A program made the position numbers and the translations under genes. From positions 1 through 64,000 of the forward strand of contig NZ_JANINI010000002.1 of assembly GCF_024580145.1 (NCBI RefSeq): DNA of 64,000 nt, in the 5' to 3' direction. The DNA is from Methyloversatilis sp. XJ19-49. GTDB taxonomy: Bacteria; Pseudomonadota; Gammaproteobacteria; Burkholderiales; Rhodocyclaceae. Numbering within the stretch: position 1 is the first letter of the stretch; the number at the start of each line of letters is the position of its first letter. This document shows, piece after piece, positions 42,367-51,039 of this stretch. The notes under the pieces were generated by a model, which was given only the letters and a program-made list of their open reading frames with translations, had not been told where the DNA came from and searched no databases.

Positions 42367-44256
42367 TCAGCGCGGGCCGCTGGCGGCGATCGCGCGACCC
42401 AGCGTCGACGAGAAGAGACCGGCCGGCACGAAACCCACCACGCGCGTCCCGGCAATCTCCTGTCCCGACCGGTCGAAGAACAGGATGCCGGGCGGCCCGA
42501 ACAGCCCGAATCGCTTCAGCAGCGCCTGGTGTTCGGCGGAATTGGCGGTCACGTCGGCCTTCAGCAGCGTCATGCCCGCCATCTGCGCCGCAACCTGCGG
42601 GTCGCTGAACGTGAAACGTTCCATTTCCTTGCAGCTGACGCACCAGTCGGCATAGAAATCGAGCATGACCGGCGCCGTGGCCGCCGCCAGACGAGCATCC
42701 AGCTCGGCCGTGCTGCCGACCGGCTGGAACGCAGGTTGCGCGGACGACGTTGCGGCCCCGCCGCGCAGCACGGCCAGTGGCTGCAGTACGTCGCGCGAGC
42801 CGGCCGCCGCGCCGATCAGCAGGCTGGAACCGGCCAGCAACGCGATCACACCGACGCCCTTCCACAGCTTGTGCCAGCCGCCGGCATGCACCGGCAGCGG
42901 GTCGAGCGCGTGCAGATAGATGCTGGAAGCGATCAGCAGCACGGCCCACGCCAGCATGGTCACCAGGCCGGGCAGCACCGGCGAGGCGATCCAGATGGCG
43001 GTCGCGAGCAACAGCACGCCGAAGAAGCGTTTCACGCCTTCCATCCAGGGCCCGGTGTGCGGCAGCAGCGAACGCGACGCCACACCGACCGCGATCAGCG
43101 GCACGCCCATGCCGAGCGCCATGGCGAACAGCGCCAGCCCCCCGAGCACGGCGTCGCCGCTCTGCGCGATGTACAGCAGCGCGCCGGCCAGCGGTGCCGC
43201 CACACAGGGGCCGACGATCAGGGCCGACGCCGCCCCCATCAGCAGCAGGCCGCCGATCGAGCCGCGCTGGTGGTTGGCCGTGTCGGACAGGCGCGACTGC
43301 AGGGCGGTCGGCAGTTGCAGTTCGTAGAAGCCGAACATCGACAGCGACAGCACGACGAACACCAGCGCAAAGCCGCCCAGCACCCAGGCGTTCTGCAGCG
43401 CAGCCGACAGCAGGGTCCCGGACAGACCCGCCGCCACGCCGGCCAGCGCATAGGTCGCGGCCATGCCCAGCACGTAGGCCGCCGACAGCGCGAAGGCGCG
43501 GGTGCGCGAAATGTGTGCGCCGTGGCCGACGATGATGCCGGACAGGATGGGCACCATGGGCAGCACGCAGGGCGTGAAGCTCAGCAGCAGCCCGAAACCG
43601 AGGAAACTCACCGCAATCAGCCACAGATTTCCGCTGCGCATCAGGCTGGCGACCATCGACGATTCGTCGCCAGCCGATGCGGCAGACGGAAGGGGCTGTG
43701 GCGCCAGCGCAGGCGCTGCCGGTTCCGCCGCCGGCTCGCTGCGCCCGCCCAGCCCGCGCAGGCGGTCGAGCACCGACGCACCAGCCGCCTCGTCGAACCC
43801 GGCCGCATTCACCTGCACCCCCGGGTTGGCCGGATCCAGCACCAGTGTCTGTTCGGACGGCGGATAGCAGATGCCGGCGTCGGCGCAGCCCTGCGAACGC
43901 ACGGTCAGCGTGATCGGCGTTTCCGGAGTGGAGCCGAGCGGCAGCCGGATCGGCAGCACGCCGCGGTGCACCTCGACGTCGCCGAAGATTTCGTCCTTCT
44001 TCATTTTCCCGGGCGGGATGTCGGCCTGGCCGAGCGCCGCCTGCTCGGCCGCAAAGCCCAGCTTGTCGCGATACAGGTAATAGCCGTCGGCGATGTCGAA
44101 GCGCACTTCGACTGTCGTCGCATCGACCACCGTGGCCGACAGCCGGAACGCCTGCTCGAGCGGCAACAGCGCGGGTTCGGCCCGTGCAAAAGCGCTGACG
44201 GACAAGGTCAGCGCGAGGCAAAGCATGCGAAACAAACGGGGCAGCATCGGGATCAT
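42367..44256 (-). CDS. dsbD: Thiol:disulfide interchange protein DsbD
   Basis: 629 residues in the three-part DsbD form. After a signal peptide (RLFRMLCLALTLSVSAFARA) the alpha domain has the cysteine pair of GCADAGICYPPSEQ. The membrane part has eight helices with cysteines in SFTPCVLPMVP and VGPCVAAPLAGAL. The C-terminal thioredoxin domain has FYADWCVSCKEMER near residue 540. It moves electrons from cytoplasmic thioredoxin to periplasmic DsbC/DsbG and cytochrome maturation proteins. ATG 44256 gives a normal signal; ATG 44301, 3 bp after cutA, would add a Pro-rich stretch that does not fit a signal. Confidence 0.95.
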   Translation of the reverse strand: MIPMLPRLFRMLCLALTLSVSAFARAEPALLPLEQAFRLSATVVDATTVEVRFDIADGYYLYRDKLGFAAEQAALGQADIPPGKMKKDEIFGDVEVHRGVLPIRLPLGSTPETPITLTVRSQGCADAGICYPPSEQTLVLDPANPGVQVNAAGFDEAAGASVLDRLRGLGGRSEPAAEPAAPALAPQPLPSAASAGDESSMVASLMRSGNLWLIAVSFLGFGLLLSFTPCVLPMVPILSGIIVGHGAHISRTRAFALSAAYVLGMAATYALAGVAAGLSGTLLSAALQNAWVLGGFALVFVVLSLSMFGFYELQLPTALQSRLSDTANHQRGSIGGLLLMGAASALIVGPCVAAPLAGALLYIAQSGDAVLGGLALFAMALGMGVPLIAVGVASRSLLPHTGPWMEGVKRFFGVLLLATAIWIASPVLPGLVTMLAWAVLLIASSIYLHALDPLPVHAGGWHKLWKGVGVIALLAGSSLLIGAAAGSRDVLQPLAVLRGGAATSSAQPAFQPVGSTAELDARLAAATAPVMLDFYADWCVSCKEMERFTFSDPQVAAQMAGMTLLKADVTANSAEHQALLKRFGLFGPPGILFFDRSGQEIAGTRVVGFVPAGLFSSTLGRAIAASGPR

Positions 44257-44304
44257 CGGTGGCGCTTCAGGGGCGGACGGAACATGGGTGGGGATAATCA
44301 TGCA

Positions 44305-44646
44305 TCAGGCGCTCGGAGCAGCGGGTCGGGTGCACTCACCGACCCAGGTCAGGTATTCATCCAGCCCGCGCTCGACCGGCACGGCAATGATTTCGGGCAG
44401 TTCGTATGGATGGGCGGCGCGCAATGCAGCCGCCAGCGCATCGTAGGCGGCTGCGCTCGTCTTGATGGTCAGCGGTACTTCCTGCGCGTCCTCGACCACG
44501 CCCTGCCACCGGTAGATGGACCGGACCGGCGCACCGATGCTGACACAGGCGGCAAGCCCGCGCTCCACCAGATCGCGCGTGATGCGCGTGGCCGTGGCTT
44601 CGTCGGGCAGCGTGGTCAGCACCAGCAGCATGCGAACGTCGCTCAT
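44305..44646 (-). CDS. cutA: Divalent-cation tolerance protein CutA
   Basis: 113 residues: MLLVLTTLPDEATATRITRDLVERGLAACV in outline, then SIYRWQGVVEDAQEVPLTIKTS, RAAHPYELPEIIAVPV and YLTWVGECT, the full CutA1 trimer pattern. It is often coupled to dsbD, as here. ATG 44646 overlaps the stop of the hydrolase gene by 4 bp. Confidence 0.96.
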   Translation of the reverse strand: MSDVRMLLVLTTLPDEATATRITRDLVERGLAACVSIGAPVRSIYRWQGVVEDAQEVPLTIKTSAAAYDALAAALRAAHPYELPEIIAVPVERGLDEYLTWVGECTRPAAPSA

Positions 44647-45308
44647 AGTCCGGCTGGCGCGGTGGCGCGCCACCAGCGTTCGATCAGCAGGCGCAGCACG
44701 TGCAGCCGGCCGTGGAAGAAGTGGTCAGCTTCGCCCAGCACGCTGACCGGCAGGTTCTGCGGCGCGGCCCAGGCCAGCACGTGCGCCAGCGGCACGACCT
44801 GATCGCGCTCGCCATGGATCACCAGCGCATCGTCGCGCACCGGACCCGGAGCGTAATGACGGATGCCCTCGACCGTTCCGGCCGCCAGCCCGACCAGCAC
44901 CATGCCGGCCACCGGCTCGCCGCGGGCAGCAAGCGCATCGGCCAACCGGGTCGTCACGTAGGCGCCGAAGGAAAAACCGGCGACTATGACCGGCAGAGTG
45001 CCGAAGCGCACCCGTGCATGGTCGATCACCGCCAGCTGGTCATCGGTTTCGCCGCGCCCCTCGTCGTGCGTGCCCTCCGTCCGGCCGACGCCGCGGAACT
45101 GTGCGCGCAGCGCGACGCACCCCAGTTCGCGCAGGGCGCGCGCCACCGTGAGCACCACCTTGTTGTCCATCGTGCCGCCGTACAGCGGATGAGGATGTCC
45201 GACCAGCGCAATCGCACGCGGCGCGCCGTCCGGCAGTTCGGTCAGCGTTTCGATTGCGCCGACCGGGCCGGCGATCATGCTGCGTTCGGACTGTATGCGT
45301 GTGTTCAT
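44643..45308 (-). CDS. Alpha/beta hydrolase, COG2945 type
   Basis: 221 residues of the small serine hydrolase group: VGHPHPLYGGTMDNKVVLTV, then LRAQFRGVGRTEGTHDEGRGE, nucleophile elbow VAGFSFGAYVTTR with Ser near 110, Asp in ALVIHGERDQVVPL and His in GEADHFFHGRL. Substrate unknown. It is 1 bp overlapped with the ferredoxin gene upstream (TGATG) and 4 bp with cutA downstream. Confidence 0.9.
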   Translation of the reverse strand: MNTRIQSERSMIAGPVGAIETLTELPDGAPRAIALVGHPHPLYGGTMDNKVVLTVARALRELGCVALRAQFRGVGRTEGTHDEGRGETDDQLAVIDHARVRFGTLPVIVAGFSFGAYVTTRLADALAARGEPVAGMVLVGLAAGTVEGIRHYAPGPVRDDALVIHGERDQVVPLAHVLAWAAPQNLPVSVLGEADHFFHGRLHVLRLLIERWWRATAPAGL

Positions 45309-45616
45309 CAGACTTTCAGCCGCTCGACCACGCGGTCATTGACCAGATGTTCTTCGATGATCTCGTCGATGTCTTCCTGATCGACGTAGGTGTACCAGAC
45401 CGCTTCCGGGTATATGACCATGACCGGTCCTTCGCTGCAGCGGTCAAGGCAGCCCGCCATGTTGACGCGTGCCTTGCCTTCGCCCGACAGGCCGAGCGCC
45501 TTGACGCGCTTCTTGGCGTAGTCGCGCAGCCCGGCCGCGCCCAGGCTGTTGCAGCACTGCTCGCCTTCGGACCGCTGGTTGCAGCAGAAAAACACATGGT
45601 GCTTGAAGTGGCTCAT
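45308..45616 (-). CDS. Thioredoxin-like 2Fe-2S ferredoxin
   Basis: 102 residues of the thioredoxin-fold ferredoxin group. Cys11/Cys12, Cys21/Cys22, Cys56 and Cys60 include the four cluster ligands (HVFFCCNQR, EQCCNSLG and MAGCLDRCSEGPVMV). It probably carries electrons for an unknown partner. GGAGG stands before ATG 45616. It heads the run ferredoxin-hydrolase-cutA-dsbD. Confidence 0.92.
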   Translation of the reverse strand: MSHFKHHVFFCCNQRSEGEQCCNSLGAAGLRDYAKKRVKALGLSGEGKARVNMAGCLDRCSEGPVMVIYPEAVWYTYVDQEDIDEIIEEHLVNDRVVERLKV

Positions 45617-45670
45617 CGGCCGGCCTCCGGATAGGTAAGGAGTCGTATGTGGACGGTCGTCAGACCCTGA

Positions 45671-46762
45671 TTATCGGTGATCGTGGGCGGCATGTCGGCT
45701 GCGCCCTTCGCGTGCCTGCAGCGCCATCAGGTAAGGCAGGGCGAAATACGGCCACAGCGCCGACGCCAGCCGCGTCAGGCCGCTGAAGTTGAAGAAGTGT
45801 CCGGCCCGCCAAGCATCCGACACCGCAGACGGATAAGGGTTGTCCGGCGCGAGATTCACCATCGCCACGCCCGCCAGCAGCGCCAGTGCAGCCAGCGCGA
45901 AACGCAGCGTGGCCGGGAGCCAGAGCACCAGGCCCAGCGCCAGCGCCCCGGCCACGAGACCGACCAGCGCGCCGGGCGTGGCCCACAGCCAGGCGCCGCC
46001 GCCGGGTACCAGCACCGCACCCGACCCCGTCTTGACGACCAGCGCGATGACGAAGCCGCTGGCCAGCAACCACAGGCTGCGTGCGCGCATGCTGTGCCAG
46101 CCGATCACGCCGACGCCCACCATGGCGCAGACGCAGGCACCGATCTCGACCGCACGGTAGCGGCGTTCGGTGAAATCGACCGGCGCCGGCAGGCCGAACA
46201 GGTCGCGCAGGTCACCCAGACCGAACAGCGGCGTGTCCGGATCGATCTGCGCCACCCACCACAGACACAGCAGCACCAGCGCGATGTCGCCGGTGTGGCC
46301 GCGCACGATACGCCGGGTGCGCCAGCGGGCCAGCGCGCCGCCATCATTGAGCACACCGCCCCAGCGCCAGCCGATCAGCGCGCCGATCGCGGCACCGAGC
46401 AGGTTCGAGACCACGTCCAGATTCGACGGCACACGGGTCGGCAGGTAGTGCTGCAGCATTTCCAGGCTGATCGACAGCCCGGCCGCCAGCACGATCGCCA
46501 GCAGCAGCGCCGGCGAGCGGCGCAGCCGCGGCGCCACAGCCGGCACCAGCAGGAAGCCGAGCGGCAGGTATCCCAGCGCATTGGCAACCACGTCGAAGCG
46601 CGTCCAGTAGCGCGGCCACGGCGCGGTCAGGAAATCGAGCAGGTGGTCGCCGGCGTCGCGGAACTCGCCGAGCGGGTGCAGGCTGGCGTAGGCGATCAGC
46701 AGCGCCCACGCGATGGCAAGGTGGCGCGCCAGCTGGGTGGTGTGCGGGCCGGATCGCGTCAT
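45671..46762 (-). CDS. VanZ-like membrane protein
   Basis: 363 residues with about nine or ten membrane helices. The N-terminal half is VanZ-like: AWALLIAYASLHPLGEFRDAG, RFDVVANALGYLPLGFLL and ISLEMLQHYLPTRVPSNLDV, then SNLLGAAIGALIGW. The C-terminal half has more helices around short Pro/Gly loops. VanZ relatives are tied to envelope or glycopeptide stress, but the function here is unknown. It overlaps the yqaA stop by 4 bp (ATGA). Confidence 0.88.
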   Translation of the reverse strand: MTRSGPHTTQLARHLAIAWALLIAYASLHPLGEFRDAGDHLLDFLTAPWPRYWTRFDVVANALGYLPLGFLLVPAVAPRLRRSPALLLAIVLAAGLSISLEMLQHYLPTRVPSNLDVVSNLLGAAIGALIGWRWGGVLNDGGALARWRTRRIVRGHTGDIALVLLCLWWVAQIDPDTPLFGLGDLRDLFGLPAPVDFTERRYRAVEIGACVCAMVGVGVIGWHSMRARSLWLLASGFVIALVVKTGSGAVLVPGGGAWLWATPGALVGLVAGALALGLVLWLPATLRFALAALALLAGVAMVNLAPDNPYPSAVSDAWRAGHFFNFSGLTRLASALWPYFALPYLMALQAREGRSRHAAHDHR

Positions 46763-47169
46763 GCCAGCAACGCGGCCAGTGCGACGTAGCGCGCGCCCTT
46801 GCCCAGCCCCATCATCAGCGCGCTGCGCCAGGGCGGCAGGCGCAGCCAGCCGGCCGCGACGCACAGTGCATCGCCGACGAACGGCGTCCATGCCAGCAGC
46901 AGCACCGGCGTGCCATGCCGGCGCACGAATTCGAGCCGCTCCGGCAGCGCCCGCCCGGGAACCAGCCGCCCCATCCAGTAACCTGCCATGCCGCCGGCCG
47001 TATTGCCCAGGGTGGCGAGCAGCACGGCCGCAACACGCTGTTCCGGATGTGCCGTGACGACCGCCATGAACATCGGCTCGGAGCCGACCGGCAGTATCGT
47101 TGCCGCGAGGAAGCTGGCGATGAACAGGCCGCCCAGGCTCGCTTCGGCGCCGGGCATCCAGTCGATCAT
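46759..47169 (-). CDS. yqaA: YqaA/DedA-like membrane protein
   Basis: 136 residues: LGGLFIASFLAATILPVGSE, LLATLGNTAGGMAGYWMGRL, then PVLLLAWTPFVGDALCVAAGW. These are the re-entrant loop features of the VTT/DedA superfamily as in E. coli YqaA (about 142 residues). A role in membrane lipid or proton-linked transport is inferred. ATG 47169 is chosen; upstream residues in frame are Ala/Arg-rich and unlikely. It is divergent from ilvA. Confidence 0.9.
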   Translation of the reverse strand: MIDWMPGAEASLGGLFIASFLAATILPVGSEPMFMAVVTAHPEQRVAAVLLATLGNTAGGMAGYWMGRLVPGRALPERLEFVRRHGTPVLLLAWTPFVGDALCVAAGWLRLPPWRSALMMGLGKGARYVALAALLA

Positions 47170-47282
47170 GGCGAAGCGGCGCGCGCGCACGGCATTTGCC
47201 GGCAGAGCGCGCGCGCTGCTAGGCTTGCGCCCCTGCGCGCCGGCCATTCCCGCGACGGCGCGCGCAAGGCTGTATCCCCATC

Positions 47283-48794
47283 ATGCACATCGACTACCTC
47301 GAAAAGATCCTGAACGCGCAAGTGTACGACGTGGCGATCGAAACGCCGCTCGATCTCGCCCCGAACCTGTCGCGGCGCATCGGCAACACCGTGCTGTTCA
47401 AGCGCGAAGACATGCAGCCGGTGTTCTCATTCAAGCTGCGCGGCGCCTACAACAAGCTGGCCAACATGACGCCCGAGGCGCGCGCGAGAGGCGTCATCTG
47501 TGCCTCGGCCGGCAACCACGCTCAGGGCGTGGCGCTGTCGGCGGCGAAGCTGGGCTGCCGCGCGGTCATCGTCATGCCGACGACGACGCCGCGCATCAAG
47601 GTCGATGCGGTCGCGGCACGCGGCGGCGAGGTGGTGCTGGCGGGCGAATCCTACGACGAAGCCTACGCGCATGCGCGCACGCTCGAAGCGGAACAGGGCC
47701 TGACCTTCGTGCATCCCTTCGACGATCCGGACGTGATCGCCGGTCAGGGCACGATAGGCGTCGAAATCCTGCGCCAGCATCCGAAACCGATCGACGCGGT
47801 ATTTTGCTGCGTGGGCGGCGGCGGGCTGGTGGCCGGTGTCGCCGCATATATAAAGCGGCTGCGGCCGAACACCCGCATCATCGGCGTCGAAGCGTCGGAC
47901 GCCGACGCGATGGCGCAGTCGCTGGCGGCCGGCCGGCGCATCCAGCTCGACAGCGTCGGGCTGTTCGCCGACGGCGCGGCCGTAAAGCTGGTCGGCGAAG
48001 AAACTTTCCGGCTGGCGCAGCAGTATGTCGACGAAATGGTGCTGGTCGATACCGACGCCATCTGCGCGGCGATCAAGGACGTGTTCGAAGACACGCGCTC
48101 GATTCTCGAACCGGCCGGCGCGCTCGCGGTGGCCGGCGCCAAGGCCTGGGTCGCGAAGAACAACGTGAAGGGCGCGACGCTGGTGGCGATCGCCTCCGGT
48201 GCCAACATGAACTTCGACCGTCTGCGCTTCGTCGCCGAGCGCGCCGAAATCGGCGAGTCACGCGAAGCGGTGCTGGCGGTCACGCTGCCGGAGCGGCCGG
48301 GCGCGTACCGCGAGCTGGTCGCGCTGTTCGGGCGGCGCAACATCACCGAACTGAATTACCGCTACAAGGACGCGAAAGAGGCGCACGCCTTCGTCGGCGT
48401 GCAGGTGTCGGGGCGCGACGAGGCCGCCGAGCTGGTGCGCCATCTGGTGGCGAACGGCTATCCCGCGCTCGACCTGACCGATGACGAACTGGCCAAGCTG
48501 CACGTGCGCTACATGGTCGGCGGGCGCAGCCCGGAGGCGGGCCAGGAACAGGTGTACCGCTTCGAGTTTCCGGAGCGTCCGGGCGCACTGATGAAATTCC
48601 TGGAAGCGATGAGCCGCGACTGGAACATCAGCCTGTTCCATTATCGCAACCACGGCGCAGACTACGGCCGCGTGCTGGTGGGCATGCAGGTGCCGGCGTG
48701 CGATCGGGCGGCGTTGCAGACCTTTCTCGACACACTGGGCTATGCCTACCGGGACGAAACTGACAACCCGGCCTACAAGCTCTTCCTCGGATGA
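47283..48794 (+). CDS. ilvA: Threonine ammonia-lyase (biosynthetic)
   Basis: 503 residues. PLP-binding Lys51 lies in SFKLRGAYNKL; CASAGNHAQGVALSA and CCVGGGGLVAGVAAY bind the substrate and phosphate. Two C-terminal ACT-like domains (about 325-410 and 420-500, VTLPERPGAYRELVALFG and FEFPERPGALMKFLEAMS) give isoleucine feedback control. It makes 2-oxobutanoate from threonine, the first step to isoleucine. The stop overlaps the start of the beta-propeller gene by 4 bp (ATGA). Confidence 0.97.
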   Translation: MHIDYLEKILNAQVYDVAIETPLDLAPNLSRRIGNTVLFKREDMQPVFSFKLRGAYNKLANMTPEARARGVICASAGNHAQGVALSAAKLGCRAVIVMPTTTPRIKVDAVAARGGEVVLAGESYDEAYAHARTLEAEQGLTFVHPFDDPDVIAGQGTIGVEILRQHPKPIDAVFCCVGGGGLVAGVAAYIKRLRPNTRIIGVEASDADAMAQSLAAGRRIQLDSVGLFADGAAVKLVGEETFRLAQQYVDEMVLVDTDAICAAIKDVFEDTRSILEPAGALAVAGAKAWVAKNNVKGATLVAIASGANMNFDRLRFVAERAEIGESREAVLAVTLPERPGAYRELVALFGRRNITELNYRYKDAKEAHAFVGVQVSGRDEAAELVRHLVANGYPALDLTDDELAKLHVRYMVGGRSPEAGQEQVYRFEFPERPGALMKFLEAMSRDWNISLFHYRNHGADYGRVLVGMQVPACDRAALQTFLDTLGYAYRDETDNPAYKLFLG

Positions 48795-49759
48795 AACCTT
48801 CGCTGTTCGCACGGCTGCTGGCGCTGATGTGCGGCGCACTGACCAGCGCCGCCGCACTGGCCGGCCCGCTCGCCTACATCACGAACCAGGGCTCGCACGA
48901 CGTCAGCGTGGTCGACCTCGAAGCGTCGCGCGTGATCGCCGCATTGCCGGCCGGCAAGTCACCGGCCGGCGTGTGGGTCAGCGAAGCGGCCGGCAAGGCC
49001 TTCATCAGCAGCCCGGACAGTGCGACCATCACCGTCATCGATCTGGCGACGCGTCAGGTCACCGGCAGCTTCCCGGCCGGCAAGAGCCCGGTCGGCATCA
49101 CGGTGACGCCGGACGGCCGCCGCCTGCTGGTGGCGGACTGGTTTTCGCACCGCGTGCTGGTGTTCGACGCCGCCACACACGCCGCGCTGGGCGAGATCGC
49201 GGTCGGCAACGCACCGGCCGGACTGGTCGCCTCGCCCGACAGTCGTATGGCCTGGGTGGCCAATCGCGACGACAACGCAGTCGGCGAGCTCGACCTCGCG
49301 CAGATGAAGCAGGTGTCGACGATTGCGGTCGGCAACCATCCGTTCGCACTGGAACTGTCGGCCGACGGGCGCACGCTGTACGCGCTGAACGTGTGGAGCA
49401 ATGACGTGTCGGTGGTGGACATCGCGCAGCAGCGCACCGTGGCGACGCTGCCGGTCGGCAAGGGACCGTACGGCATCGCGTTTTCGGACGACGGCGCGCG
49501 CGCCTATGTGACCAATCAGCAGGGCGACAGCGTATCGGTCATCGACACCGCGCAACGTCAGGTCATCGCGACCTGGCCTTCGGTCGTTTATCCCGAGGGC
49601 GTTGCGGTGACCGGCAATACACTGCTGGTCGTCAGCTGGATGGACGATCTGGTCGGCGTGTTCGACGCGCAGACCGGTGCGGCGCGCGGCACCATCAATC
49701 TGGGCCGCAACCCGCGCGGCTTCGGCCGCTTCATCCACCGGTCGCCGCCCGCTCATTGA
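48791..49759 (+). CDS. YVTN-type beta-propeller periplasmic protein
   Basis: 322 residues: a signal peptide (LLALMCGALTSAAALAG) then seven blades of the YncE/YVTN type. Each begins like AYITNQGSHDVSVVDLEASR or AYVTNQQGDSVSVIDTAQRQ and carries a short LPAGKSPAGV turn. Such proteins bind DNA, metals or redox partners in the periplasm; the ligand here is not predictable. Translationally coupled to ilvA, which is an odd pairing. Confidence 0.9.
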   Translation: MKPSLFARLLALMCGALTSAAALAGPLAYITNQGSHDVSVVDLEASRVIAALPAGKSPAGVWVSEAAGKAFISSPDSATITVIDLATRQVTGSFPAGKSPVGITVTPDGRRLLVADWFSHRVLVFDAATHAALGEIAVGNAPAGLVASPDSRMAWVANRDDNAVGELDLAQMKQVSTIAVGNHPFALELSADGRTLYALNVWSNDVSVVDIAQQRTVATLPVGKGPYGIAFSDDGARAYVTNQQGDSVSVIDTAQRQVIATWPSVVYPEGVAVTGNTLLVVSWMDDLVGVFDAQTGAARGTINLGRNPRGFGRFIHRSPPAH

Positions 49760-49827
49760 TCGCTGCGCCGCCTGCGGCTATTGTCGCGACCTTTGCAACA
49801 ACCGTTTTTGACAACCGAGGAGACACC

Positions 49828-50355
49828 ATGCGCGCAGTTTCGGCGTTCATCATCATGCTGGCCGCATCCCTTGCCGCCACCTTCGCACACGCCCACGGCC
49901 CGACGCGCCAGAAGGCGTTTGAATCGATCACGATCAAGGCCAGCCCGGACGCGGTATGGGCCAGAGTGAGCGATTTCACCCAACTGCAGAGCTGGCATCC
50001 GGCGGTCGAAAGCAGCACCGCCACCAACGGCAGCACCGTCGGTTCGGTCCGCACGCTGAAGCTCAAGGGCGGCGGTGAAGTCATCGAAACGCTGGAATCC
50101 ATCGACCCGGCCGCGAAGAAGTTTTCCTATCGCGCCAAGGATGGCGGCGCCCTGCCGGTCACCAACTACAGCTCCAACATGACGGTGAAGGCCGGAGAAG
50201 GCGGCACTGCAGTGGTGGAATGGCGCGGCGCCTTCTACCGCAAGTACATGAACAACGATCCGCCGAAGGGCGAGGACGACGAAGCCGCACTGAGTGCCAT
50301 CACCGGCGTCTACAAGAGCGGCCTGGAAAACCTGAAGGCATTGCTTGAAAAGTAG
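49828..50355 (+). CDS. Exported SRPBCC (START-like) family protein
   Basis: 175 residues: a signal peptide (SAFIIMLAASLAATFAHAHG) then the polyketide-cyclase-like pattern ITIKASPDAVWARVSDFTQLQSWHPAVES, given here as ASPDAVWARVSDFTQLQSWH, with GSVRTLKLKGGGEVIETLES and NYSSNMTVKAGEGGTAVVEW. SRPBCC folds hold hydrophobic ligands. GAGGAGA precedes ATG 49828. A strong terminator follows. Confidence 0.88.
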   Translation: MRAVSAFIIMLAASLAATFAHAHGPTRQKAFESITIKASPDAVWARVSDFTQLQSWHPAVESSTATNGSTVGSVRTLKLKGGGEVIETLESIDPAAKKFSYRAKDGGALPVTNYSSNMTVKAGEGGTAVVEWRGAFYRKYMNNDPPKGEDDEAALSAITGVYKSGLENLKALLEK

Positions 50356-50373
50356 GCGGTCAGGATGACGCGA

Positions 50374-50400
50374 AAGCCGGCGCCTGCGCCGGCTTTTTTT
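50374..50400 (+). terminator. Rho-independent terminator
   Basis: AAGCCGGCGC (50374-50383) pairs with GCGCCGGCTT (50386-50395) around a 2-3 nt loop and is followed by a run of seven T. It ends the rightward ilvA-propeller-SRPBCC run and, read leftward, could weakly serve the convergent cyclo-ligase gene. Confidence 0.92.
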
Positions 50401-50410
50401 CGCCCGTCGC

Positions 50411-50995
50411 TCAGCGGTAGGGCCCGAACACTCCCGCTTCGGTGACGATCCAGTCCATCGGAATGTCGTGCGGCTGCGGGTCGAGATCGTCGAGTCGTCC
50501 GTCCTCGATGGCGATGCCGACGGCGCGCGGCGCGGGCGTGAGCGCTGCCAGCGTGCGGTCGAAGTGGCCGGCGCCGTAACCGAGCCTGAACCCGCGCGCG
50601 TCGAAACCATTGCAAGGGATCAGCAGCAGCGCCGGCACCACCGACGGGCCCTCCACCGGATAAGGAATGCCGTAACGATCGGTCGCCATCAGGCTTTCAG
50701 GTGTCCAGCGACGGAAGGTCATCGGCTGGCCCTTTTCCCCGACCACCGGCAGTGCGGCCCAGCGCATGGCATCGCCGGCCAGCCAGTCGCGCACGAGGGC
50801 CAGCGCATCGAACTCGCCGCGGTAGGGCCAGGTGAAACCGATCGAGGCAGGTGCGAGCCGCGCCAGCAGCGCCTCCAGATGACAAGCGATGTCGGCATGC
50901 CATGGAGCCAGCGCGGTCGCCGGCATGGCTTCGCGCCGGCTGACCAGCGACAGGCGAAGTGTGCGCCGTCGGGCGCGATCGTCGGGAACATTCAC
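50411..50995 (-). CDS. fau: 5-formyltetrahydrofolate cyclo-ligase
   Basis: 194 residues. The N-terminal basic segment (RRRTLRLSLVSRREAM) binds ATP, and the family signature FDARGFRLGYGAGHFDRTLA is near 135-155. It turns 5-formyl-THF into methenyl-THF with ATP. In many bacteria it lies beside ssrS; I see no 6S RNA candidate here. It is divergent from slt by 44 bp. Confidence 0.93.
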   Translation of the reverse strand: MNVPDDRARRRTLRLSLVSRREAMPATALAPWHADIACHLEALLARLAPASIGFTWPYRGEFDALALVRDWLAGDAMRWAALPVVGEKGQPMTFRRWTPESLMATDRYGIPYPVEGPSVVPALLLIPCNGFDARGFRLGYGAGHFDRTLAALTPAPRAVGIAIEDGRLDDLDPQPHDIPMDWIVTEAGVFGPYR

Positions 50996-51039
50996 GTGCG
51001 GGCGGTATCATGAGTATCAGCAAGCAAAAACGATAGCAG

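Noticed and set aside
42163-44802. Open frame of about 879 codons on the forward strand opposite dsbD and cutA
   Set aside because: It is a mirror of real leftward genes caused by high GC; it is rich in His, Arg and Gln and lacks any domain or ribosome binding site.
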